Source of the DNA: an uncultured Collinsella sp.
GTDB taxonomy: Bacteria > Actinomycetota > Coriobacteriia > Coriobacteriales > Coriobacteriaceae
DNA: 15,471 nt
Direction: 5' to 3'
Assembly: GCA_900539735.1 (NCBI GenBank)
Contig: UQDE01000041.1
Location: 1 to 15,471, forward strand
Both the position numbers and the translations under genes were made by a program. Positions 1-7,983 of the stretch are shown here, one piece after another. The notes beneath the pieces were generated by a model. It did no database searches, was not told the origin of the DNA, and saw only the letters and a program-made list of their open reading frames with translations. Every line of letters starts with the position of its first letter. The stretch's first letter is position 1.

Positions 1-18
1 CGTAGCGGGTGGTTTAAA

Positions 19-39
19 GCTGGCCGCTGCGCGGCCAGC
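19..39. repeat. perfect GC-rich hairpin at left edge
   Basis: A perfect 9-bp inverted repeat (GCTGGCCGC / GCGGCCAGC) surrounds a 3-nt loop. On the minus strand it is followed by a short TTTAAA stretch. It may act as a backup terminator behind the leftward hydrolase gene, or belong to the end of a gene outside the window. The lack of a long T-run keeps the terminator reading uncertain. Confidence 0.5.
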
Positions 40-53
40 GGACTAAAGTCTTG

Positions 54-91
54 AACAAAACGGGGCCCGATGCATTCGCACCGGACCCCGT
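54..91 (-). terminator. rho-independent terminator of the surface hydrolase gene
   Basis: On the minus strand a 10-bp stem (ACGGGGTCCG with CGGGCCCCGT, one G-T wobble) closes a 12-nt loop and is followed by TTTTGT. It lies 33 bp after the stop codon of the leftward gene at 124-1944, so it is the expected end of that transcript. Confidence 0.8.
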
Positions 92-123
92 CCCAACTCT
101 TTAGTTATCTGGCAACCGAGAGG

Positions 124-1944
124 CTACTCCTCCGAGCCGTCCTCCCCAGAAGCCTTCTTCTGCTGATCAAGTTTATGCTTACCACTCACAATGGACGTAG
201 CGCCCAGTGTGGCCAAGCTTGCACTGGCAAGGCTCGCCATAACGATGAGGTCGCCCGTCTTGGGCATGTTGCCGCCCGAGGACTTGGTAGTTGTAGTCGT
301 CGCGGTCGTGGTGGTCACCGTTTTGGAGTCATTTTGCTCCTGGTTCTGGTTGTCGGTGTTGCCCTTACTGCTGTCCTCGCCCTGCTGTTTTCCGTCCTCG
401 GTCTTGTCCTTGTTCTTGTCCTTCTCCTCAGATTCAGACTTCTTGTCCTCGTCCTTCTTCTGAGCGGACTTGTCGTCCTTCTCATCAGAGCTAGAACCCT
501 TATCGGATTCAACCTTCTCGGAAGCCTTATCCTTGGAATCGCCCCTTACGGCTTCGGTCTTTTCCGTGGAAGCCTGATCAGAGTTGTCCTTGTTCTGGGT
601 CGAGCCGTTATTGACGCCAGCCATCAGCGAAGAGCCCAGCGTAGAACCAAGCTGCACGGAGAAAGAAGGCTTCTTGTCCGGCGAAGCAACGGGAGCGTCC
701 GGCGCCTTATTCGAGTCGTCCTTGGAAGCGTCGGAATCAGAAGCGGAGCCAGTGTTAGAGTCATTGCTAGAACCAGTATCGGCGGAAGAATCGCTCGAGC
801 CAGTGGAAGAGTCAGAGGAACCAGCGTCGGTCGAACCAGAGGCGGCGCTGCCCGTATTGCCGGCAGAGCTTGAAGACGAATCGCCCGCAGCAGAGCCGTT
901 CGAATCGGAGCCGTTCGAGGTGGAACCGTCGTTGATAGCGCCACCAGCAGAGCCATTACCGTCAGCATCGGTCGAGGGCGCATCCATCCTGTCATCGTTG
1001 GCATCGTCACTCGAGCCGTCATTCGAATCAGGCGTCGGCGAGGGCGCCGGCGTAGGCTCGGGCTGCACGGGCGTCGCAGCGGCAGCGGCCTCGTCCTCGG
1101 CGATATAAACCAAGCAGTCCTTCAGCTCGTTGCGGTAGCGGTTCTTCCAGCCCTCATGATACTGGGGTTGGCTCGAATACTTGGTCGCCACGTTATTGAC
1201 CACGCTGTAGGAAAGCGCCGTCACAAACTCGCGATCGGACATATCGTTGGAAAGATTCGCCCAGCGGAAAAAGTCCCTGCAGCCACCAGTGCCGCACATG
1301 TTGGTAATGCTCCACACCATGCCCTTGACGCAGTCGGCGCGGCCCGAAATATCAATACCCAGGCCGCTCTTGAGCCACGCCTCGGTCACCGCATAGTACG
1401 AGTTGTACGCATAAGCATCTTGAAGTGCTGAGAACTCAACAGGATCGGTGTTGTAAGCACCCTGGAAGGCCTCCTGCGCAATACGGCCCAACTCGGTGAG
1501 CTGACCGTTCTCGTACATGGCATTGCTCGTGTTGGAAATCTCGCTGCCGCGATCAATCGCATCCTTGAGCATGCTGTATTTTTCGGGGCTGTAGTTGTAG
1601 ACCTGCTTCATAAACGGAATGAGCGACCAGCGGCGGTCGAACTGGTAATAGCCCAACGCGTTATAGCCGTCACCGTACGAAAAGCCCTGGTTGTAGTTAC
1701 CATGGCTCTCGTACTTGGTAAAGTACTTCATCTCGGGAGTCACGTTGACAAACGAAACGCCCTGGACCGACCTCAGCACGCCTGAGAAGGACTGCTGGGT
1801 GTAGAGACCCTTATCGATATCGGTGGCATCCGAGGCAACGCCCGGCGTGGGCTCCTCGGCAGCGGCGGGTGCCGGCGCGGAAACGGCGCCAAACGAAAGC
1901 GCCAACGTCAGGCCCGCGACAATAGCAGAATGCTTGGGCTGCAT
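124..1944 (-). CDS. secreted, sortase-anchored lysozyme-like (VgrG3 C-terminal-like) cell-wall hydrolase
   Basis: The 606-aa protein has a signal peptide (hydrophobic residues about 7-29, Ala-rich cleavage region). A globular domain at about 45-285 contains KYESHGNYNQ and GDGYNALGYYQFD, resembling the lysozyme/chitosanase-like domain of VgrG3-type proteins. E79 is the likely catalytic acid. Cys205, 217, 222 and 277 could form disulfides. Residues about 286-555 are low-complexity: first Pro/Ser/Asp/Gly/Thr-rich, then Lys/Glu/Asp/Gln-rich, as in a wall-spanning linker. The C-terminus has MPKTG (560-564), a hydrophobic segment and a basic tail, which is a sortase signal with Met in place of Leu. 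I infer peptidoglycan cleavage at the cell surface. The start follows GGGAGG (1950-1955) by 5 nt. The gene appears monocistronic. The domain assignment is from memory of the motif, so the enzymatic class is less certain than the surface anchoring. Confidence 0.75.
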   Translation of the reverse strand: MQPKHSAIVAGLTLALSFGAVSAPAPAAAEEPTPGVASDATDIDKGLYTQQSFSGVLRSVQGVSFVNVTPEMKYFTKYESHGNYNQGFSYGDGYNALGYYQFDRRWSLIPFMKQVYNYSPEKYSMLKDAIDRGSEISNTSNAMYENGQLTELGRIAQEAFQGAYNTDPVEFSALQDAYAYNSYYAVTEAWLKSGLGIDISGRADCVKGMVWSITNMCGTGGCRDFFRWANLSNDMSDREFVTALSYSVVNNVATKYSSQPQYHEGWKNRYRNELKDCLVYIAEDEAAAAATPVQPEPTPAPSPTPDSNDGSSDDANDDRMDAPSTDADGNGSAGGAINDGSTSNGSDSNGSAAGDSSSSSAGNTGSAASGSTDAGSSDSSTGSSDSSADTGSSNDSNTGSASDSDASKDDSNKAPDAPVASPDKKPSFSVQLGSTLGSSLMAGVNNGSTQNKDNSDQASTEKTEAVRGDSKDKASEKVESDKGSSSDEKDDKSAQKKDEDKKSESEEKDKNKDKTEDGKQQGEDSSKGNTDNQNQEQNDSKTVTTTTATTTTTKSSGGNMPKTGDLIVMASLASASLATLGATSIVSGKHKLDQQKKASGEDGSEE

Positions 1945-1997
1945 AAGATCCTCCCTGCATTGGTGTAGTTAAAGTTCAGTTTGCAAAGATAAAAATA

Positions 1998-2030
1998 AGT
2001 ATTGCAGCTCGCCCGTTGTTGCACAACAAC
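1998..2030 (-). promoter_or_regulatory. candidate promoter with overlapping palindrome for the hydrolase gene
   Basis: On the minus strand, TTGTGC (2026-2021) and AATACT (2003-1998) are 17 bp apart, and TGC precedes the latter as in an extended -10. A 7-bp inverted repeat GTTGTTG-CA-CAACAAC (2015-2030) covers the -35 region, a typical operator position. CAACAACCC recurs at about 2045. The hexamers match consensus only partly, so this is a candidate only. Confidence 0.3.
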
Positions 2031-2083
2031 CCCTCGGTAAACGGCAACAACCCTCCGCGAAATCTTAAAGAATTGCGCTCAAC

Positions 2084-2515
2084 CTACAGTTTGATGTCGA
2101 AGTTAATCTCGGGGACGGCGGCAAGGTCGGCCAACGTCACGCCGTCGACGTACTTTTCGATCACGTCGTCCAAACCGCGCCAGAACTTGACGGTCGAGCA
2201 CAAATCGCTGCGGGTGCAGCTGTTGTCGATGCCATCGCACGCCACCGGAGCCGTGCTTCCCTCGACGGCACGCAGGATGTCGCCGGCGCGCACCTCGGCC
2301 GGGTCCTTCGCCATCATGTAGCCGCCGCCCTTACCGCGCACGCTCCTAAGCAGGCCCGCCTTCATGAGCGGACGAACCAGCTGCTCCAAATACTTTTGTG
2401 AAATATGCTCGCGGTCAGCGACCTCGCGAAGGGCAATCTTGCCCTCGGCGTCACCAAGCGCTGCGATATAGATCATCAGACGGAGGGCATAGCGGCCCTT
2501 AGAAGAAATGAGCAT
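2084..2515 (-). CDS. Rrf2/IscR-family transcriptional regulator, probable Fe-S sensor of the suf operon
   Basis: This 143-aa protein has the usual Rrf2 length. The N-terminal winged helix shows the family pattern: MLISSKGRYALRLMIYIA, then HISQKYLEQLVRPL (recognition helix region) and the glycine-rich wing VRGKGGGYMMA at about 59-69. Cys93, Cys100 and Cys106 sit in the C-terminal loop with IscR-like spacing and could ligate a [2Fe-2S] cluster. Rrf2 proteins of this type repress or activate Fe-S biogenesis genes according to cluster occupancy. It is divergent from sufC with 222 bp between starts, which fits a local regulator that also controls itself. I chose the start at 2515 because it begins the conserved domain and follows GAGAGGG; an upstream ATG at 2566 would add 17 unconserved residues. 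Confidence 0.9.
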   Translation of the reverse strand: MLISSKGRYALRLMIYIAALGDAEGKIALREVADREHISQKYLEQLVRPLMKAGLLRSVRGKGGGYMMAKDPAEVRAGDILRAVEGSTAPVACDGIDNSCTRSDLCSTVKFWRGLDDVIEKYVDGVTLADLAAVPEINFDIKL

Positions 2516-2536
2516 ACCTACCCTCTCATCGTAGCC

Positions 2537-2572
2537 GAGACAAAATACCAGGCTTGTTTGTCCCAAATCTTA
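2537..2572. promoter_or_regulatory. GAGACAAAATA...TTTGTCCCAAATCTTA element, left copy
   Basis: This 36-bp element lies between rrf2 and suf. Its right part, TTTGTCCCAAATCTTA (2557-2572), is identical to 7986-8001, and its left part, GAGACAAAATA (2537-2547), matches GGGACAAAATA at 7965-7975 with one mismatch. The centre TTTG-TCC-CAAA is an inverted repeat. A related ATGT-CCC-ACAT lies at 2602-2612. Position and symmetry suggest an operator, possibly for the adjacent Rrf2 protein. Confidence 0.5.
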
Positions 2573-2595
2573 TGCACGCGGGGCAAACAAGCCTG
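2549..2595. repeat. long inverted repeat in the rrf2-suf divergent region
   Basis: CAGGCTTGTTTG (2549-2560) and CAAACAAGCCTG (2584-2595) are perfect 12-bp inverted copies. One T-G wobble and three further C-G pairs extend the stem to 16 pairs around a 15-nt loop (2565-2579). There is no T-run, so it does not look like a terminator. It could be a large DNA operator or an RNA hairpin in the rrf2 leader. Confidence 0.65.
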
Positions 2596-2596
2596 A

Positions 2597-2624
2597 TTAT
2601 TATGTCCCACATCTAAAAAGTCGA
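2597..2624 (-). promoter_or_regulatory. candidate rrf2 promoter with operator in the spacer
   Basis: On the minus strand TCGACT (2624-2619) and TAATAA (2602-2597) are separated by 16 bp. The symmetric ATGTGGGACAT motif (2602-2612) lies in this spacer, as expected for autorepression. The promoter call is tentative. Confidence 0.3.
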
Positions 2625-2645
2625 GTGGATTAGTCGGGTTTTCCC

Positions 2646-2673
2646 TTGACTAACGCCGAACCCATAGTAACTT
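2646..2673 (+). promoter_or_regulatory. candidate suf operon promoter
   Basis: TTGACT (2646-2651) and TAACTT (2668-2673) are 16 bp apart, 65 bp upstream of the sufC start. The -35 matches consensus at five of six positions and the -10 at four. The symmetric ATGTCCCACAT motif lies about 33 bp upstream of the -35. Confidence 0.5.
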
Positions 2674-2737
2674 TATTCCGAGAAGATTCCTAGGGTTTAG
2701 TACACCTATGAGTACACCATATACAGAGAGGGACAGC

Positions 2738-3538
2738 ATGAGCGCAAATCCGCTGCTTTCCATCGAAGGTCTGACCGCCTCCGTGGACGAGAAGACCATC
2801 CTCCACAACGTCAACCTCAACGTCGCCGCCGGCGAGACCCACGTTCTGATGGGACCCAACGGCGCCGGCAAGTCCACCCTCGGCCACCTGGTCATGGGCG
2901 ACCCCGTTTACACGGTCAACGACGGCCGCATCGTCTTTGACGGCCAGGACATCACTGAACTCACCACCGACAAGCGCTCGCGCGCCGGCCTGTTCCTGAG
3001 CTTCCAGGCCCCGGTCGAGATTCCGGGCGTGCCGCTGTCGAGCTTTTTGCGCGCCAGCATCGCCGGCCGCCCCGGCCTGGAGATGAAGGGCAAGGAGTTC
3101 CGCCGTCGCGTCAAGGAGCTCGCGGCAGAGCTCAACATGGATACCGCCTACCTCAACCGCGAGCTGGGCGTGGGCTTCTCGGGCGGCGAGAAGAAGAAGG
3201 TCGAGATGCTCCAGCTCCTGTTGCTGCAGCCCAAGCTCGCCATCCTCGACGAGACCGACTCGGGCCTAGACGTCGACGCCCTGTCCACCGTCAGCCACGG
3301 CATGGACGCCTACCGCAAGAGCTGCGACGGCTCCATGCTCATCATCACACACAACACGCGCATCTTGGAGCACCTGGATGTCGACCGCGTCCACGTTATG
3401 GTCAAGGGCCACATCGTGCGCGAGGACGACGCCTCGCTCATCCCCTGGATCGACAAGAACGGTTTTGAGACCTTCGAGCGCGAGGCCGCCGAGCAGCGCG
3501 CCCAGGCCGAGGCCGCCGCTGCCGAGCAGCAGGCGTAA
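2738..3538 (+). CDS. sufC: SufC, Fe-S cluster assembly ATPase
   Basis: SufC is the ABC-type cytosolic ATPase of the SufBCD scaffold; ATP binding drives rearrangement of SufB-SufD during cluster formation. The 266-aa protein has Walker A GPNGAGKST (39-47), the SufC-type signature FSGGEKKK (147-154), Walker B LAILDET (D171, E172) and the H-loop histidine H205. The Ala/Gln/Glu-rich tail after about 248 runs slightly past the usual length. The start at 2738 is preceded by AGAGAGGG with 5-nt spacing. An in-frame ATG at 2708 would add ten unconserved residues and lacks a comparable ribosome binding site. It is the first gene of the operon; sufB follows after 12 nt. Confidence 0.96.
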   Translation: MSANPLLSIEGLTASVDEKTILHNVNLNVAAGETHVLMGPNGAGKSTLGHLVMGDPVYTVNDGRIVFDGQDITELTTDKRSRAGLFLSFQAPVEIPGVPLSSFLRASIAGRPGLEMKGKEFRRRVKELAAELNMDTAYLNRELGVGFSGGEKKKVEMLQLLLLQPKLAILDETDSGLDVDALSTVSHGMDAYRKSCDGSMLIITHNTRILEHLDVDRVHVMVKGHIVREDDASLIPWIDKNGFETFEREAAEQRAQAEAAAAEQQA

Positions 3539-3550
3539 AGGGGCGACGCA

Positions 3551-4963
3551 ATGACCAAGAACCGCACCGAGGTCGCGGACATCGACCGCAGCCTCTACGA
3601 CTTCACCTATGGCGAGGAGGGATTCGAGCGCCTCGACGCCGGCATCACGCCCGACATCGTGCGCGAGATCAGCGCCAAAAAGGACGAGCCGCAGTGGATG
3701 CTCGACCTGCGCTTAAAGTCCCTCGAAATCTTCAACCGCTTCCCGGATCCGACGTGGGGCCCCTCCATCGAGGGCCTGGACATGGACAACATCGTCACCT
3801 ACGTCAAGCCCAACACCGACCAAAAGCACGACTGGCAGTCGGTGCCCGACGACATCAAGAACACCTTTGAGCGCCTAGGCATCCCCGAGGCCGAGCGTAG
3901 CTACCTGGCGGGTGTCGGCGCGCAGTACGACTCCGAGCTCGTCTACCACAACATGCAGGACACCGCGTCCAAGATGGGCATCGTCTACTCCGGTATTGAG
4001 GAAGCCCTGCACGATCCGCAGTGGGAACCGCTCATCCACGAGAAGTTTATGACACTCATCCCGCCCACCGACCACAAGTTTGCGGCCCTGCACGGCGCCG
4101 TATGGTCCGGCGGCTCGTTTGTCTACGTGCCCAAGGGCACCAAGCTCGACTTCCCGCTGCAGAGCTACTTCCGCCTCAACGCCAAGGGCGCCGGCCAGTT
4201 TGAGCACACGCTCATCATCGTCGAAGACGACGCCGACCTGCACTTTATCGAGGGCTGCTCCGCGCCCAAGTACAACGTGGCCAACCTCCACGCCGGCGCC
4301 GTCGAGCTCTTTGTGGGCAAGCGTGCGCACCTGCGCTACTCGACCATCGAGAACTGGTCCAAGAACATGTACAACCTCAACACCAAGCGTGCGCGCGTGG
4401 ACGAGGACGGCGACATCGAGTGGATCAGTGGCTCCTTCGGCAGCCACGTGGGCTACCTCTACCCCATGAGCGTGCTCAACGGCCGCCGCGCTCGCTCGAG
4501 CTTTACCGGCATCACCTTTGCCGGCGCCGGCCAGAACCTCGATACCGGCTGCAAGGTCGTGCTCAACGCGCCCGAGACCTCGGCAACTGTCGAGACCAAG
4601 GGCATCTCCAAGAGCGGCGGCATCCAGACGTTCCGCAGCTCTATCGTGGCGACACCCAAGGCTGAGGGCTCCAAGGCAACCGTGAGCTGCCAGTCGCTGA
4701 TGCTCGACGACCAAAGCCGCTCCGACACTATTCCGGCCATGGACATCCGCGCCAAGAACGTCGACATCGGCCACGAGGCCACCATCGGCCGCATCGGCGA
4801 CGATAAGGTGTTCTACCTGATGAGCCGCGGTATCTCGGAGGAAGAGGCCCGTACCATGATCGTCAACGGCTTTGCCAACCCGGTCTCCAAGGAGCTGCCG
4901 CTGGAGTACGCCGTCGAGATGAACAACCTGATCAAGCTCGAGATGGAAGGAGCGATCGGATAA
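3551..4963 (+). CDS. sufB: SufB, Fe-S cluster scaffold subunit
   Basis: SufB is the core scaffold on which sulfide and iron are assembled, in complex with SufC and SufD. The 470-aa length is typical. The beta-helix core includes GAVWSGGSFVYVPKG (182-196) and the C-terminal IGHEATIGRI. Cys380 and the His408-Glu409 pair keep the 29-residue Cys-to-Glu spacing of Cys405 and Glu434 in the E. coli protein, residues implicated in cluster formation. The C-terminal FYLMSRGISEEEAR is the shared SufB/SufD helix that binds SufC. The stop overlaps the sufD start as TAATG, so translation is probably coupled. Confidence 0.97.
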   Translation: MTKNRTEVADIDRSLYDFTYGEEGFERLDAGITPDIVREISAKKDEPQWMLDLRLKSLEIFNRFPDPTWGPSIEGLDMDNIVTYVKPNTDQKHDWQSVPDDIKNTFERLGIPEAERSYLAGVGAQYDSELVYHNMQDTASKMGIVYSGIEEALHDPQWEPLIHEKFMTLIPPTDHKFAALHGAVWSGGSFVYVPKGTKLDFPLQSYFRLNAKGAGQFEHTLIIVEDDADLHFIEGCSAPKYNVANLHAGAVELFVGKRAHLRYSTIENWSKNMYNLNTKRARVDEDGDIEWISGSFGSHVGYLYPMSVLNGRRARSSFTGITFAGAGQNLDTGCKVVLNAPETSATVETKGISKSGGIQTFRSSIVATPKAEGSKATVSCQSLMLDDQSRSDTIPAMDIRAKNVDIGHEATIGRIGDDKVFYLMSRGISEEEARTMIVNGFANPVSKELPLEYAVEMNNLIKLEMEGAIG

Positions 4964-6234
4964 TGAAACAGACCACGAACACCGCTGCTACCACCCTTGA
5001 GCAGGTCAATGCGATGCCGGCTGCCACATGGGGCTGGCTGAAGATGAACCAGACCAAGCTCGAGCTCTCTGACGAGCTTGCCGCCGCTCCCACCGGGGCC
5101 GTTGAGGTCGAGGGCTTGGACGAGCAGTTTACCGGCATGGCAGACGCGTTCGACGCCGCCATGGACGCCATGGCCGAGCGCTTCCCCGAGCGCCGCGCCT
5201 CCGCGCCCGGCGATGCCGCCGACCGCGCCCGCATCACGCCCGAGACCGAGCTCGACGTGCCCGCCACCTCCGTCTACCAGGCCGGTGCCATCCAGCTGGA
5301 GGAGGAGCTTTCCCCCGCTGAGGCCTTCGAGACTGGCATGGGCGAGGCTGCCTACACCTACCTGGCCGACCACGCCACCAAGCGCGTCGTCATCGATGTG
5401 CCCGCATACAAGCACGCCACGGTTACCGTGCGTGTGAGCGGTGTCGATGCCGCCGCGGCCATCGCCGCCATCGACGTCGTCGTCCGTCCCCAGTCGACGC
5501 TCGACCTGCAAATCGCCCTGGACTCCCCCGTTGCCGGCGAGGGCGTCGTGGGATCCGTGCTGCGCGTGTGCGCCCACGAGTACGCCACCGTCAACGTGGC
5601 CTGCACGCAGACGCTCGACGATAGCTGGATCGCACTCGACGACACCGGCCTGTTCCTGGACGAGGGCGCGCGCGTCAACGTGCAACACACCGTCCTGGGT
5701 GCCGGCGCCAGCGCCACCGGCCTTGCCGGCGACCTGCTGGGCGATACCGCCAAGGTCACCATCGATACTGACTACCTTGGCGCCCGCGAGCAGGTGCGCG
5801 ACTTTAACTACGAGCTGCGCCACCGCGGTCGCAAGACCGAGTGCGAGATCGACGCCAACGGCGTGCTGACCGGCACGTCCAAGAAGGTCTACCGCGGCAC
5901 CATCGACCTCGTGCACGGCTGCAAGGGTGCAACCGGCACCGAGCGCGAGACGGTGCTTTTGGCCAACAAGGGCGTCGACAACAAGACCATTCCCGTCATT
6001 CTCTGCGACGAGGACGACGTCGCCGGCAACCACGGCGCCACCATCGGTCACGTCCGCGACGAGCAGCTGTTCTACCTCGCCTGCCGCGGCCTTGACCAAA
6101 ACGCCGCCGAGGACCTGTTCATCCGCGCCAAGCTGGAGGACGCCGCGCTTTCCGCCACCGACGAGCGCACCCGCGCCGCCGTCGTCCGCCTGGGCAACAA
6201 CCTGATCGATAACTTTGAAGAGGAGCTCGCATGA
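4963..6234 (+). CDS. sufD: SufD, Fe-S cluster assembly subunit
   Basis: SufD is the SufB paralogue that completes the SufBC2D complex and helps iron entry. The 423-aa protein has a divergent, acidic and Ala-rich N-terminal half, then the conserved region with NHGATIGHV (356-364). His357 corresponds to the conserved histidine (His360 in E. coli) at the SufB-SufD interface. LFYLACRGLDQNAAEDLFI forms the C-terminal SufC-binding segment. It overlaps sufB by one base (4963) and sufS by four (ATGA at 6231-6234), indicating strict co-expression. Confidence 0.93.
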   Translation: MKQTTNTAATTLEQVNAMPAATWGWLKMNQTKLELSDELAAAPTGAVEVEGLDEQFTGMADAFDAAMDAMAERFPERRASAPGDAADRARITPETELDVPATSVYQAGAIQLEEELSPAEAFETGMGEAAYTYLADHATKRVVIDVPAYKHATVTVRVSGVDAAAAIAAIDVVVRPQSTLDLQIALDSPVAGEGVVGSVLRVCAHEYATVNVACTQTLDDSWIALDDTGLFLDEGARVNVQHTVLGAGASATGLAGDLLGDTAKVTIDTDYLGAREQVRDFNYELRHRGRKTECEIDANGVLTGTSKKVYRGTIDLVHGCKGATGTERETVLLANKGVDNKTIPVILCDEDDVAGNHGATIGHVRDEQLFYLACRGLDQNAAEDLFIRAKLEDAALSATDERTRAAVVRLGNNLIDNFEEELA

Positions 6235-7556
6235 TCGACACCGAGCACGTTAAATGCGATACCTGCACCGCCCCCGAGCCCATGGAGCTCGACGCCAGCG
6301 ACGAGGCTTCGCGCGGCTGGCCCACTGTGGACATCGAGACCAACCCCTACAAGGGCCAGTTCCCGCTGTTCCAGCAGCACCCCGAGATCGCCTTCCTCGA
6401 TAGCGCCGCCACCGCGCAGCGCCCTGCCTGTGTGCTCGACGCCGAACGCGACTTCTACCAGCGCATGAACGCCAACCCCCTGCGCGGCCTGTACTCGCTG
6501 TCCGTCGAGGCAACCGACGCCATCGCGAAGGTCCGCCAGCAGATCGCCGACCTCATCGGCGCCTCACAGGCCAACGAGGTCGTCTTCACCCGCAACACGA
6601 GCGAGTCGCTCAACCTGGTCGCCAAGAGCTTTGCGCCCACAGTGCTCAAACCGGGCGACGAGGTCGTCATCACCATCATGGAGCACCACTCCAACCTGAT
6701 TCCGTGGCAGCAGGTCTGCCGCGAGACCGGCGCCAAGCTCGTCTACCTCTACCCCACCAAGACCGGCCAGCTCACCACCGAGGAGGTTCTTGCCAAGGTG
6801 GGTCCCAAGACCAAAATTCTGGCCGTGGGTCAGGTTTCTAACGTGCTGGGCGTCGAGAACCCGGTCAAGAACCTCGGCAAACTCGTGCACAAGTACGGCG
6901 GCTACCTGGTCGTCGACGGTGCGCAGTCGCTGCCGCACATGCCGGTCGATGTGGCCGACCTGGGCGCCGACTTCTTTGCCTTTAGCGCGCACAAGGCCAT
7001 GGGCCCCATGGGCATCGGCGTGCTGTGGGGCAAGATGGACCTGCTCAACGCCATGCCGCCCATGCTCACCGGCGGCGAGATGATCGATTCGGTCACCGAG
7101 CAGGACGCCGTCTGGGCGCCCGTCCCCGAGAAGTTCGAGGCCGGCACGCAGGACGCCGCCGGCATATTCGCCACGGGTGCGGCACTCGACTACCTCGTCA
7201 ACACGGTTGGCTACGAAAACATCCAGGCACGCGAGCAGGCACTCGTCCACTACCTGATGGGCGAACTCATGCAGCTCGACTTTGTCCAGATCATCGGCTC
7301 CATCTACTGGGACAACCATCACGGCGTCGTCAGCTTTAACGTCAAGGGTATCCACCCGCACGACGTCGCGAGCATCATGGACATGGACGGCGTGTGCATC
7401 CGTGCCGGTCACCACTGCGCGCAGCCGCTGCTTACCTGGCTGGGCGTCGCGAACCTCGCCTGCTGCCGCGCCAGCGTGGCCTTCTACAACGACAAGGCCG
7501 ACATCGATAAGTTCATCGCCGGCCTGCATCACGTTTGGAGCACGTTCAATGGGTAA
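6231..7556 (+). CDS. sufS: SufS, group II cysteine desulfurase with N-terminal extension
   Basis: SufS is a PLP enzyme that removes sulfur from L-cysteine as a persulfide and delivers it to SufU. In this 441-aa protein the PLP lysine is K255 (FSAHKAMGPMG), the ring-stacking histidine is H152 (EHHSN), D229 contacts the pyridine, and the catalytic cysteine is C396 in RAGHHCAQP. RAGHHC is the group II hallmark. The desulfurase fold begins only near residue 38, so about 30 residues are added at the N-terminus compared with usual SufS (around 405-415 aa). The extension carries Cys9 and Cys12 (CDTC). The ATG overlaps the sufD stop, which supports this start. Confidence 0.96.
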   Translation: MIDTEHVKCDTCTAPEPMELDASDEASRGWPTVDIETNPYKGQFPLFQQHPEIAFLDSAATAQRPACVLDAERDFYQRMNANPLRGLYSLSVEATDAIAKVRQQIADLIGASQANEVVFTRNTSESLNLVAKSFAPTVLKPGDEVVITIMEHHSNLIPWQQVCRETGAKLVYLYPTKTGQLTTEEVLAKVGPKTKILAVGQVSNVLGVENPVKNLGKLVHKYGGYLVVDGAQSLPHMPVDVADLGADFFAFSAHKAMGPMGIGVLWGKMDLLNAMPPMLTGGEMIDSVTEQDAVWAPVPEKFEAGTQDAAGIFATGAALDYLVNTVGYENIQAREQALVHYLMGELMQLDFVQIIGSIYWDNHHGVVSFNVKGIHPHDVASIMDMDGVCIRAGHHCAQPLLTWLGVANLACCRASVAFYNDKADIDKFIAGLHHVWSTFNG

Positions 7557-7983
7557 TCTGTACACCTCCACCACGTTTATGGAGCACAACTCGCACCCCG
7601 ACTACAAGTACGAGATGGATGCCCCCACGCACGAGCACGACGGCATCAACCCCAGCTGTGGCGACGAGCTCACCTTGCAGCTGCGCGTCGAGAACGGTGT
7701 GATCGAGGAGGCCTCCTTTACCGGTCATGGCTGCGCCATCAGCCAGGCCAGCGCCGACATCATGGCCGACCTCATCACCGGCGAGACCGTCGAGGAAGCT
7801 CACCGCCTGGCAGAGCTCTTCCTCGCCATGATCCGCGGCGAGCAGCTCTCCGAGGAAGATCTGGAAGACCTGGACGAAGCCGCCCAGCTCCAGGACATCT
7901 CGCACATGCCCGCCCGCGTCAAATGCGCCGAGCTCGCCTGGCGCACCCTCGACGGCATGCTCACGGGACAAAATAATCAGTAG
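7549..7983 (+). CDS. sufU: SufU, zinc-dependent sulfurtransferase / IscU-like partner of SufS
   Basis: SufU accepts persulfide sulfur from SufS by zinc-ligand exchange in Gram-positive bacteria. The 144-aa protein has the characteristic ligand set: C37 and D39 in NPSCGD, C62 in GHGCAISQAS, and C126 in RVKCAELAW. The insertion after the second cysteine motif (about residues 95-120, acidic) separates SufU from IscU. The start overlaps the sufS stop by 8 bp and gives the conserved MGNLY N-terminus; an ATG-like start three bases upstream is not needed. It is the last gene of the operon. Its final codons form part of the GGGACAAAATA repeat, with the terminator downstream. Confidence 0.95.
   Translation: MGNLYTSTTFMEHNSHPDYKYEMDAPTHEHDGINPSCGDELTLQLRVENGVIEEASFTGHGCAISQASADIMADLITGETVEEAHRLAELFLAMIRGEQLSEEDLEDLDEAAQLQDISHMPARVKCAELAWRTLDGMLTGQNNQ

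Noticed and set aside
70..1108. Plus-strand open frames rich in Leu/Val or Glu/Ser/Pro opposite the surface protein gene
   Set aside because: They are antisense shadows of the low-complexity linker; no ribosome binding sites and no family motifs.
2645..2653. CTTGACTAA shared between the suf promoter and the suf terminator loop (8023-8031)
   Set aside because: A single 9-base match at different distances from the flanking motif; likely chance, since one is a -35 and the other a loop.
3875..4774. Long minus-strand frame within sufB
   Set aside because: Mirror of a high-GC coding region; the sufB frame has complete family conservation.
4813..6099. Long minus-strand frame antisense to sufD (428 codons)
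   Set aside because: Gly/Val/Ala-rich composition typical of antisense frames in GC-rich genes, with no domain pattern.
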